Shown one piece after another: positions 1 to 10,164 of a DNA stretch of 64,000 nucleotides; position 1 is the first letter of the stretch, and each line of letters starts with the position of its first letter. This DNA is from Moniliophthora roreri (Eukaryota; Basidiomycota; Agaricomycetes; Agaricales; Marasmiaceae): positions 1,178,001-1,242,000 of the forward strand of contig LATX02000189.1 in the NCBI GenBank assembly GCA_001466705.2. The letters are read 5' to 3'. Both the position numbers and the translations under genes were made by a program. The notes under the pieces were generated by a model. It was not told the origin of the DNA and did no database searches. It worked only from the letters and a program-made list of their open reading frames with translations.

Positions 1-938
1 TTCTCGTCTTGAGCCATCTTAATCTTCTTCCACGCATCCTCCTCATTAATCGCACTATTGCTTCGCTCTCTTCCTTTAGGAATGATAGGCAAAAGCTGCT
101 TTGGGGCACTATGACGATCAGTTCCAATAGAAGATATAGAGTCAAGCGGCGCTGGTTTAGGTATTGCGGTTGCCCTGACTGCAGCCCGATATGACGGGGG
201 CGTAGAGGTTTCGGCGAATGGTGTTGAAGACGACTCGTACTCCCAACGGCTTTTTTGTGAAGGGCGGTACCCAGGACGATGTGAAGGTGCAGACAGAAGG
301 GGATAGTCCTCAATTTCAAGGCCAAGGGTATTGTTGGTTAGGTCGGAGGGGTTGGGGGAAAGGCGATGAGGGTTGAAGGGCGAAGACAATCGTTGAGCCG
401 GGAATTCTGATTCAGCATCAGCACCCGACTCTGAGGGGAGGCGTTCTGTATCTTCTTCAGCATGCGAAACAGAAGAAAACAGATCATCCGTGAGGCCCTG
501 TGTTGCGAACGTGGATGCATGAGACGGCTTCTGAGTGACTGGGATACTCGTTTTGCCATATTGCGGCCGTTTGGGGCCACCATGTGAGCCATATCCATTT
601 TGCTGCTTTATCATCTCCCATTTGTCGCTCCAACTTCCGCCTCTCAGCGTTCCCAGCTTCAATAATTTCCCATAATAGAAAACTTCCTTGGGATTCATGC
701 CCCGCTCCTGCAGCACATCGTTGTAGGCCTTGAAGACCGTTAGGAAGGTGGTTGCAGTAGTTCCTGCTCGCTCAATGATGGCATCCAACAGTTCGACATC
801 TTCATGGGAGAGACCAGTGAGCTCTGGTGCTGTGACCTGAGAGGAATGGGAAAGATCGGCTGATTGGATACTGACAGGTTCTGCAATAGGAGTGCGCTTG
901 GCTGGCGGAGAAGAGCGACTGGGCCTAAAGCCGAACAT
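1..938 (-). CDS. SFI1: SFI1-like spindle pole body protein, N-terminal part (runs off the left edge)
   Basis: The frame is open from the ATG at 938 to the window edge (312 codons, no stop), so this is the 5' portion of a longer gene. The conserved block is at about residues 38-115, with signatures LDAIIERAG, TTFLTVFKAYNDVL and YYGKLLKLGTLRG, which match the N-terminal region of basidiomycete Sfi1 proteins as I remember them. After it comes a Ser/Pro-rich, probably disordered stretch. Sfi1 family proteins line the half-bridge of the spindle pole body and bind centrin (Cdc31) through internal Trp repeats. Those repeats would lie further downstream, outside the window, and cannot be checked here. 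A longer open frame starting at 1069 is in another phase and is not used. Assignment is by motif resemblance only. Confidence 0.65.
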   Translation of the reverse strand, partial: MFGFRPSRSSPPAKRTPIAEPVSIQSADLSHSSQVTAPELTGLSHEDVELLDAIIERAGTTATTFLTVFKAYNDVLQERGMNPKEVFYYGKLLKLGTLRGGSWSDKWEMIKQQNGYGSHGGPKRPQYGKTSIPVTQKPSHASTFATQGLTDDLFSSVSHAEEDTERLPSESGADAESEFPAQRLSSPFNPHRLSPNPSDLTNNTLGLEIEDYPLLSAPSHRPGYRPSQKSRWEYESSSTPFAETSTPPSYRAAVRATAIPKPAPLDSISSIGTDRHSAPKQLLPIIPKGRERSNSAINEEDAWKKIKMAQDE

Positions 939-1224
939 AGAACCGTAATGTCTGTTACACGCGCTGGTACAGCATACGGGATGGTCGTCGTGAGTAAACA
1001 ATTCAACACGCGTGACCGTGCCTCGCCGCGTAAAAATTCCTCCTCCCACGCTCCTCCCACCGCAAACATCGAAACATGTTCAGTCTCTTCTATAATTTAA
1101 CAACACGCAGACGCTAGTACATATTGGCGAAAACCTAGCGGGGACAGGGAGGCATTGTCGGGCGCCATTAACTAACGCACGTCGGATTCTTCGACGGCAA
1201 ATTGCCAAGTTACAGTACGAAGCT

Positions 1225-2210
1225 TTGAATTTCTTTGGGCTTTCCACATTCAGAAACGAGGAATCAGGCACCATTTCCAGCCTCATAGGTTTCACCTGGT
1301 TCGAACGCTGCAGTTATTTGGCTCCTAATCTCAATTTTGACAAGCCCCGGTGCCAATGTCAAAACTGCCATCGTCCTGTTATGCCACCAATCAATCGTTG
1401 TGTACCATGCATTCTCAGGCCTGAACGACTAATAGCTCTTTAGGGTTGGTCTCGGAACTTGCATAGAATCTAGATGGCTGGGGCAACGTTCCTTCCTTGT
1501 TCCTCCCCATTCAGCTCCATCTCACCTTTGGAATCTATCAGTGTCACAGGGTATCCTGTAAAACGGGATCTTTTCATTCGAGAGGATAAAATCTTCCAGA
1601 GATATCACTCAACGGCACTTACTTACTCCCCTCAGGCATTGTTCTGTCAAATGCCACACCTCGCAGCAGCTTCATGGTGATTCCCTACACAGTTCAGAAG
1701 GAACCAGCCACCGTAAGTAGTAGAGCTTCCATAATGATAATGTTCTAGCTGGACACTGGGAAAGAAGCGTGTGGCGTATCTCTGATCGCTTTGTTACGCA
1801 GGTTCTGTCTTGGGCCTAGCGCCCTGCAACCTTGCACCCCGAATATTGGTATTACTGTATGCCCGAAATCCGTGCTGATTTTAGCTTTAACCGAGCGGTG
1901 GAGCTCAGGTGGCCGTCTGCTCATAAAATTGTCTTATCGATCGGTACTGGAACCACCGGACACTGGGCTTTCAGCAAACTTGCAGCAAATGTTACCGCAA
2001 CACGTGGAGATGTTGATACCTCGTTGTTGCCTCTCTTTCAACAGTAATCATCATTCTATCGCTCCGTGATCACGGATGTAAGTGCAGGCGCCTATTCTAG
2101 TCAACAATCCCTATTGCAGCCAAAGCTTTTACACGGTGAAGACTTCCTACTGTCAGAGTTACTTCTGAGCTGGACTGGTGCGACGTCCCTGGGTAGGGTC
2201 ATCGTGAAGT
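1225..2210 (+). pseudogene. possible decayed patatin-like phospholipase relic
   Basis: Fragments in several plus-strand frames, broken by stops, recall a patatin-like lipase in the order expected for that fold. Near 1285 there is a weak LIGFTW resembling the LIGGTSTGG nucleophile elbow, near 1640-1715 a segment ending in PYTVQKEPA, and near 1950 the segment KIVLSIGTGTTG, where VLSIGTG is a common motif downstream in fungal patatin domains. No continuous frame joins them, and the catalytic Gly-x-Ser-x-Gly is not intact. The call rests mainly on the VLSIGTG segment and could be chance. Confidence 0.25.
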
Positions 2211-2514
2211 AAGTGCGCTTTTCTGAATCATGCTCTCGTTCTTCGGCGCTTCAGCTCTGAGGGTCACTCACCATTTCTCTTGTCTCGGTACCTGCAAGCA
2301 CTTCATAGAACTTTGATCGAGCCACCTGACGCGTTTCCTCAATTCTGTGAACTGATTTCTTATCTCTACCCGCTCTCCTGGTTACAATATGCTGTCAATG
2401 TTTGCAACATTCGAGGTTTCAGCTATCCACACCTCCTCCACACCTCGCCCATGCACTCAAGAGCAAAGACTAAAGGGATCCAATGTATCACCTAATACAG
2501 ACGCCTGCACTCCA

Positions 2515-2520
2515 TATAAA
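2515..2520 (+). promoter_or_regulatory. TATA box candidate
   Basis: TATAAA lies about 95 bp upstream of the ATG at 2615, a plausible TATA distance for that gene. Confidence 0.4.
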
Positions 2521-2614
2521 GGGTTTGCCCTCGAAAGAGCACCTCAGGAAATAAACTGCCTGGTTTCGCGAACTCCCTTTCCTCCCTCATTGCCAGTAAA
2601 CCCCAACATTTATT

Positions 2615-4725
2615 ATGGCCTCCAGACCCTTCTCACTCTACGACTACATCACCGCTTTCAAGTCCAAGAAGGAATACAAAGCTACCCGTCTCGCCCAATT
2701 TCTGATACAGGTGCTCGCTCGTGATGCCTGTCTGACGAAATGGGAGGTTTCAGCTCTGTGTCAAGATCTTGTCAAAGCACGCGTTCACTACGACGAGATT
2801 CATACCTGGATTGGTATCGTGGATTCTGAACAGCACAGTGAGTCGGCAAGGTGGGATGCCTTCGAGAAATATACCGACGGCCTTGACGACCTTGAGAGGT
2901 GAATTCTTTTCCTTATGGTCGACTTGCTCGAACTGATCTCTTTTTTGACAGGGCATTATTCGATTTGGCCGTGGCTCTTGACAAGGAAGACGAGCTGTTT
3001 ATCCAACTTGAGCTCCATGAAGACGGGGACGACTTCAGTGATCTTGCGGTCGTGATGGAATTATTGGAACAAGTCATCGAACAATCACTGAGGAAGCAAA
3101 GCGTAAGTCTTTCCAGTGTATGAATATCAGAGTACAGGGACTCATGTACCCTTGTAGCTGTTCAGCGGCAGCGGCTTCAAACGCGCCCTGCGCCGTATTT
3201 ATTTCCTTGCCAGAGGATGGCTGTTTAACCTCAAGAGCATTGCGCAAGACATCAAACACACGAGCATGGCAAAAACCTTGGTATATATCGAAAAAATGTT
3301 GGAGCAGATGCGAGAATGGGATCAGAGTGATACAACACTGAACGTGGCACAAGTTGTGAGGTCCCCCTAGTTGCGAGTCGGGCCAGCTACACTCATCATT
3401 CGTTGTAGAGAATCAGGATTGCGTTCTCGCGGGCACTCCATATACTCGCTGTCTTGCGTTTACTCAAAAAGAAAAAGGATCTAACCGAGGACGACTGGAC
3501 GTACCTTGAAGAGTGAGTTATCTTCAAGCAGTAGTCTAGCGTACAATTGACTCTGTATGACATTAGGAAGACCAAGGCTCTCAGTACTGATGAAAGATTT
3601 GACAAACCCGGAGGCGATGGATGGACGTACTTGATGGAGGTCATTCAACAGATATTCGAGGTAAGATCGTTTGTACAGCTCTGGCTGGACCAACTAAACA
3701 GACCGTCGCCATCCAGATCAGCCTTCGTGAACCTGAACCTGAAACCAAACCAGATTACAAGGCGAAGTTACCATCATACTATCCGGATATGAAACGCAAA
3801 GCCGCCGAAATCAGGCGCCCATACTTCTCACAAGCTGTCACCGTCATCAGGATGTGCGAGGCCCTCGCCAAAGTACTTGAAGGCCAGGCCAATCAGGAAG
3901 CGGCAGAAAAAGGCATTGAACTGTAAGTTGTATATCTTCCTACTTACAACTGGATGTCGGCGTTGACCATGTCTTAGCGCCTTCCAGTCCGTTCAGGCCG
4001 CCTTGATAGGTGCCACAAGCGCTACACTTGGCACCCAAGGTATTGTCTGCAAAAAAACTACACGTGTGTCCGAGCTCTTCATGGCTGCAAGGCGATCATT
4101 GCAGACTTGCTTTACGTCTTTCCAGGTAAAAAGCTTTCCATATGTCCTACTTGAGATAGTCGGTCCTAATGATTTATATGTTCTCCAGATGCAGGATCAA
4201 TGGTCAAAGTGGGAAGCAAAGATGGGTAGCGCTACAACTAGGGATGTCGAACATATGGAATTGTTCGAGAAGCGAGTTGAAATGGTAAGTGCTGAATAAT
4301 GCCGCCTCTTGAATGCGCACACTTAACACCGACCTTTCCGACGTTGAAGCATGCGGAACACGGAAACCCTCTTTCGACGGAGTTGGCTACTATCCAGCTT
4401 GAACTCGTACAAAAGGAAGCAGGTACCGGTAGATGGCAGAAATATACTTCTGAAATTCTGCAATGTAAGTTCCTCTCCACACCATATCTTTTGGACAGAT
4501 TCCTTATGGAAATCAGACGAGATTTCTCTTTCTTCCACGCTTCAAACTCTGTTGTCTATGGAGGCTTCGCGTAACACAAGATTCCATGGACGCATCGTCA
4601 ATCTTAAATCATATTTCGCCACAGAGGGCGATGTCACACAGGCGCGCTCTCTAAACTCGAAACTTTCGGACATACAGCCCGGTGCAAATGGAGCACGGGC
4701 TTTGAGGCTGGTTCTCGGAGATTAA
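2615..4725 (+). CDS. uncharacterised helical protein, 10 exons
   Basis: Predicted exons: 2615-2898, 2952-3102, 3158-3355, 3409-3512, 3567-3660, 3702-3922, 3978-4125, 4189-4284, 4350-4464, 4517-4725, giving about 539 aa. All introns are GT-AG, 41-65 nt, and reading phase is kept throughout. For the last intron a second acceptor at 4498 also keeps phase but leaves a 34-nt intron, so 4516 is preferred. The protein starts MASRPFSLYDYITAF, is rich in charged amphipathic helices (for example an acidic stretch around residues 105-135 and a Lys run near 230), and has no signal peptide or membrane segment that I can see. I do not recognise a domain. It is probably cytosolic or nuclear and may form an all-helical repeat. 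Codon use and phase argue that it is a real gene. Confidence 0.75.
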
Positions 4726-4910
4726 GGGCTGTGACTAATAGAGATACCCAAAACTATGATTCTATGAATGCCTCATGTACTGTTGCCTATGCTTGGAAAA
4801 ATGTGACATCAATTTCTAATGAACCAAAATTAGCGCCTGGTTTAAGCGTCTAAGCGCCCTTGCATCGTTGTCATTTTGAGTACTCGGCAATAATACACGC
4901 CTTTCCCTCA

Positions 4911-7900
4911 ATGTCTGATGGCTCAAGGTGAATTCAGCCTCTGCTAAACCTCGAATATTTCACTCACATCCTCCAGGCTCGGTGAGCTATGGAATGCATC
5001 GCTAACGTCGGCAGAAGAACGATTTCGACAGCTTGTCTCCTCGCCGTCAAATGACTGGAAACGTGCAGCCTCCCCGAACCAGGTCTTGGTTCACAAACAT
5101 CGGCGTCAAGACGTCTATCGAGCTGTATTCGAATCCGATATTGGGCTGGATGGATGGATTGCAGTGTTGAGTACGCCGGAACTGGAGAGTGAATGGGATG
5201 TTACTGTCGAAGAAGCACACATTATTCAACAGGTCGACTCGAATACACGAGTTATCAAGACCAAGTATGTTCTGGGGTGGCCTGTTAGGTGAATATAATC
5301 CTACTTGTTATCCTACTTTCTCTTACTCGTTTGTAGCCCAAGGGACAGTGTAACAATCAGCAGAACACATCATTCCCAAAACACAGTAGTCCACATTTCA
5401 ACTTCCCTTCCTCGTTCTCCTGATGAACCGGCTTTTCTCAGGCCCAGTCCTCCATATGTCAGGTCATTCCTTGCTATCCGTGCTTGGTGCATTCAACTCT
5501 TGCCTTCGGGAAGCACGCGGATCACCTGCTTCTCCCAACACGACCTCCGTATAACATTGAACTTGGGCCTTGGTGGCTCTTTCTCTCCTCTTACACACCT
5601 CCCATCAATTCTCCTTAGCCTCATTAACACTACCCGTAACCGCCGTACCCGTATCCCCCGTCTACTTTCCTGGAGAAGAGGCGTCACCATCGAGAAATGT
5701 AAATTTGAGAATGACCGTGAAGCACTAACAGTCGTGTACTCCGTCTCGGGGTTGGATGCTACATCTATCCAGGTCTCCTTACCGGAAGATCAAGGCTGGG
5801 ATGTTCGGCTCGTAACTAAAGCTAGCGACAAACATATTGAATCCCTTCCTTGGGTGTCCGAGGCCACCACGGGCAAGTTAGTTATCCGACACCCTCCCCT
5901 TCCCGATGACCACTCGGTTCTGAAAGTGGTGCTTTCAATAGAGATCAGTGGACCCAAGAAGGGGCTGAGGCTTAATGGTGTCCCACAGAGGATACTTCCT
6001 CAACAGGAACAAGAACAACAGCAGAAAGAGAGGGAAAAGGGCATCCTGCAGGACATCGCTAGCGTCAGTATCGCCCCGTCCGAACAGGAATCCTCTATCT
6101 CTGCGTCATTAGGGAGGAACAATTCTGCTTCCATCACAACAGGGAGAACAGGAATAAGTGATAAATCGATTCAAGCACGTGTAAAGCGGAATTACATCTA
6201 CTTTAGCTCTTTGTTACAAGAACCAGAGGCCAAGTGGAAGCCCAGTGCGTCTCTACATTACAGTCTCTTCTGCTACTAAGATGGTCATACACTTAGCTTC
6301 GGAATCCCGTGGTGTTACAATAACTCAGTTGGATTCCATCGATCCCACCCTCATCGTGTACCGTGCTGAGGCCACATTTGTCGGCGTGGGGATGTGGGAC
6401 ATGTATGCAGCTGTAGCCAATTACTCACTTGGAGCTGGTGGGGAAGAGGCGATTTTGTTGCGTGATATGAATGAGGTTTCGCTTAGTGAGTTGTGGTGGG
6501 TCAAGTTCAAGGGAAGTTCGGGGGTTTGGGGAAATGGGTAAGTCGACCTCTTTCTCCTTAGTTACTCACTACTGAACCTCTTATAATAGTCCTCGGGACG
6601 CCATCCTTCTAAAAACGACATACAAATCACCCAACGCGATACATGTTTTCTCGTTCTCAGCCGATGATCTTTCTCCTCCTTCTTTACCCAGCACGCCCAC
6701 CTCTTCCACCTCAAACGCGGAATACACTCGTACGCAAATTCCTCTCCTAGGGTGGTCCATCGAATCGCTCTCACCCAACACCACGCATCTCGTTCTACTC
6801 GAACAATCTAGTGTACGGGGCGGTAGTGGCGTGAGTACCATGGGTACCCTAGTAGCCGGGATCGGGGAAAGCGTGATCAAAGGTGGTGCACCACCCGTGG
6901 TCAGCCGGCTTGTAAGAGGAAGGTTGGGGACGGTTTCGGTGGGCCCAGGGACCAAATGGAAATGCGAATATGCCCCAACCTCTGCCTCTATAGCGACTGC
7001 ACTTACCACGCCGACGACACAAAACGCGAATGCGACAGAGATCGAGATTCGGTGTGACACAGACACGTGGTGCCCATCGCCTCCCCACTCGTTGGATATT
7101 GTCGTTGATCCGCCACCGAGCGCGGTCAGCGTTCTGAGGAGACATCGACTAAGCCCCCAGGGCGGAGGTGTTTGGCTCAACGTGACGCATTGTGACTTGC
7201 CACCGGGGGAGGGAGAGGAGAGGGTGATGGTCACGGTTCGTCGGGGACCATCCACGTCAACGATAGAGGATAAGGATAAGGAAAGAGGCGGAGTGGTCAT
7301 TGTAAATGGCGAACGCGTTCCGGTGGACTACGAGGAGATGGATGAGTCAGAGATAAGAAGCGCGCAGAGGAAGAAACGGGTTCACCCAGAGACTCTAAGG
7401 GTACCTTTGGATCAACCACCTCCACCTACGAGACGTCCACAGCCAGAGGCCCCTGAGCCACAACCCGAACCGCCGGTGGCCAAATGGTGGTCTGGTTTTG
7501 GTTTCGCGCAATTCCAGCAAACACTCGCATCGACAGGTATAAATATTGGACTTGGGGAACGAGAAGCAGCACCAACATCTTCAAAAAGTCCCATGCATCA
7601 TCTCCTCGACGCGTATACTTTCACTCGTTCGTTTCATGCCAATCCCTTGCTAGCTTCCTGGGTTTCGCTTGCGTCTTCTATACCAGGGTTGGACGTGAAG
7701 AAGCGGGTCATAAACGAGATTAGTGAAGTTCATCCTGTAGTCAAGGGCGAGAAAGTTATTGAGGGTGTTCAGGCAGAAGATTTGGTCCCTCTCCTTTTTG
7801 ACTCTGATTTGTGCTGCGTAGGAGAAGGGAAAATGCTGGAAACCTATCTGGGAGGTGCCAGGAGCAAGTACATAGTGGGTAAAATGAGCTTTCCGTGGAG

Positions 7901-9954
7901 AGAAAGAGGGTTTTGGGTTGTCAGTGGAATTTTCCACCAACCATCTAGCGCTACGTTGTCCTCGTCAGACAATGGGGTCGGGGCCACATATGTGATCTCA
8001 ACGTCTTTCAGTCCCGCATCATCCACTTTCTCTTCATCATTAGATGCCAATCAAACTCAACTGCAGGAAGCGCGGCTTCACCTTTCGGCATATATTCTTC
8101 AAACTCTCGACCCGTACAACACAAAGGAGAATTACGCAGTTCCGTCAACAAGGGTGACAAGGCTTTTGTGTGTGGATTGGAATACAAGTGTTCCTGTGCC
8201 TTCACAGACGCCTTCTTTGTTGCTGCGGTCATTTGCTGAATTGGAGAAGACTGCTAAAGGCAAAGGAGTATGGGGAGTTAGAGCATTACGTGGAGGACTC
8301 TCCGTTCGCGATAACGATGATGATGAAGTGGTTGTTGATCGTGGGGCAGGGATAGGATATCGTTATGTCAAGAAACAAGTAGGAAAGGGAGAGAAGATAT
8401 TCGTTGATGGCAGATGGGTCGACGAGAGGTGGAGAGGTGTCGTGTCTCTAAGTTTGAAGTCCGAGGAAGAAGAGAAGGAACCGAGGAAGGAAAAAGAGAA
8501 ACTGTCCCAGGAAACGGAGGTCACACCAACAGCCTCACCTGTTCCTAGAGCAACGAGTCCGTCATCTAGTTTGACCAGGAAAGATAGAGAAAGAGAAAGG
8601 ACTACCTCATCGAATGCCACTATTTCGACTCGAGGACGGTCAGCGTCGAAACTAATATCTAGTTCTTCCAAGGAAAATGAAACAGCGTGGACAGTTGCAG
8701 AATTTATAGTCGATACGCATTTCAAGGCTTTTCGGGATGGTTATCAGATCATTCTTCATGCAACGACAGGGACAAGGAGGCCAATTCCTTTGGATACACT
8801 GTTCTCTTCTTCTACATCCACACAAGAACAAGCACGAGAGAGCCTAGAACTGCCATTCCAGTATCGGATATTAAGATTACCCACAGATGGACTTTTTGGT
8901 GTTTCAGGGTCAGGGTCGTCTTCCCCTTCGTCTACACCGAGAGAGGAAGGAGATGGGAAACATTTTATATCTGTAACGCTGCCTCTCCCCTCGACTCAGC
9001 CTACTAGGGAGCCGATTGAAGATCCATTAACGGGAGAGGTTCGGAATCAAGGTCGTGAAGGTCAAGAAGCTGACTGGCTAAGAGTGTTCAAAGATGCAGA
9101 CGTGGTGTTGGGTGTTGAAGTTTGTCCATGGAAGGGTAGAAAGGGAACGGTGGTCGTAAAGAGTGGAAAGGGAGAGGTGGTTGTGGACGTAAGAGATGGG
9201 GCTGCGCCGGGTCAAGAAAGGGTAGACAGGGAAGGAATAGTGGAAAGGTGCGTTCATTTTAACCGCCCTCTTTCAACACTGGGAAGATCGATATGGGTGA
9301 TAGGATTCGAAAGAATGACTCGACGGACTCGATACTGGATAGACCTCTCGGCATTGTTCACAGTACGGCTGGCAATGACCCAGTGCAGGCAGATGCAACT
9401 GAGGCAGCTACCGCAGAAACACCCCAGGGAGACAGTAATATTCCAAGTGCCAGCAAGAAAGGAGACACGGAAAATCGTGGGGTGAGCCCTCGAGAGTATT
9501 TCAGCTAATTTATATGTCGAGTGACACGGAGCTTGAACAGACTGCTGAACCTGAGCCATTGCATACAGCACTCGGTAGTGCGGCTGCGTCACCCTTTGAC
9601 GAAAATGCTAATTCTGATAGAACTGGAGGGTTTCTTGGCCTTCTTCGCGTCGGTGCATTCATGCCAACTTCCCCCATCGAAACCCTCAGCACAATTCAGA
9701 GGTCCAGACCTCTCAATAAATCACCGGCTCGGAATGTTGACGCCTCGAGATCGGGGACACTCTGGATAGTGATACTCGTTGCGCTGATAGCCTTCCTCTT
9801 GGGTTCTTTGTTGAGATCATTGCTTGAGCCCACAGATTTTGTTTATATATCCTCTGAAGGTGGAAGGGAAGGTTGGAAGGAGGTCAAGAGAGTTGTGCAG
9901 GTGAAGCTTCCGGGCGGTAGTTGGGATTTGTGGGTTGGATTTGTTAAACGTTAA
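4911..9954 (+). CDS. multi-START-like lipid-binding protein with C-terminal membrane anchor
   Basis: Exons 4911-4927, 4977-5288, 5337-6244, 6297-6537, 6590-9247, 9304-9481, 9541-9954 give 1575 aa. The N-terminus looks like a START domain: VYRAVFES, LSTPELESEWDV, TKYVLGWPVSPRD and STSLPRSPDEP. A second START-like segment is spread over about residues 420-620 (SELWWVKFKG, GPRDAILLKT, LLGWSIESLSPNTTHL). A third, more diverged one is near residues 830-1050 (EDLVPLLFDSDL, YILQTLDPYN, CVDWN, LLLRSFAELEK). Pro/Glu-rich and Ser-rich linkers separate them. A single hydrophobic helix lies at about 1510-1530, followed by about 45 residues. START folds bind lipids, so a role in lipid sensing or transfer at a membrane is inferred. 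The domain count beyond the first is my judgement. The short first exon (17 nt) is chosen because it restores phase and an upstream Met. Confidence 0.75.
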
Positions 9955-10164
9955 ATTGAGCATGGCCTTTGATGTGTTTGTTTGCTTTGAACGGCTGCCT
10001 ACGATACATATATATAACTATCGATGTAATGGTAACAGTAGACACGATGTATTATTTCCACGAACGTCCTCCTGAGGCATTTACTCATCGTGACTGGTAG
10101 AACGCTTGCTGAGTTAGGTAGTAGGCGCACGTCTTCCCCGCTCTCGTCGACATTCTTGCTATCG

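Larger units (their letters stand above)
939..2614. other. 1.7 kb intergenic stretch
   Basis: Between the SFI1-like start and the next gene at 2615. No intact gene is visible. Short open frames on the plus strand between about 1225 and 2210 hold fragments that resemble a patatin-like protein (separate entry). A TATA-like sequence sits at its right end. Confidence 0.6.

Noticed and set aside
4465..4498. 34-nt intron in the gene at 2615
   Set aside because: Shorter than every other intron in the window. An acceptor 18 nt later keeps the same phase and gives a normal 52-nt intron.
6581..7300. 239-codon minus-strand open frame
   Set aside because: Antisense to exon 5 of the START-like gene, whose frame has protein-like content and domain motifs. 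This one has a low-complexity composition.
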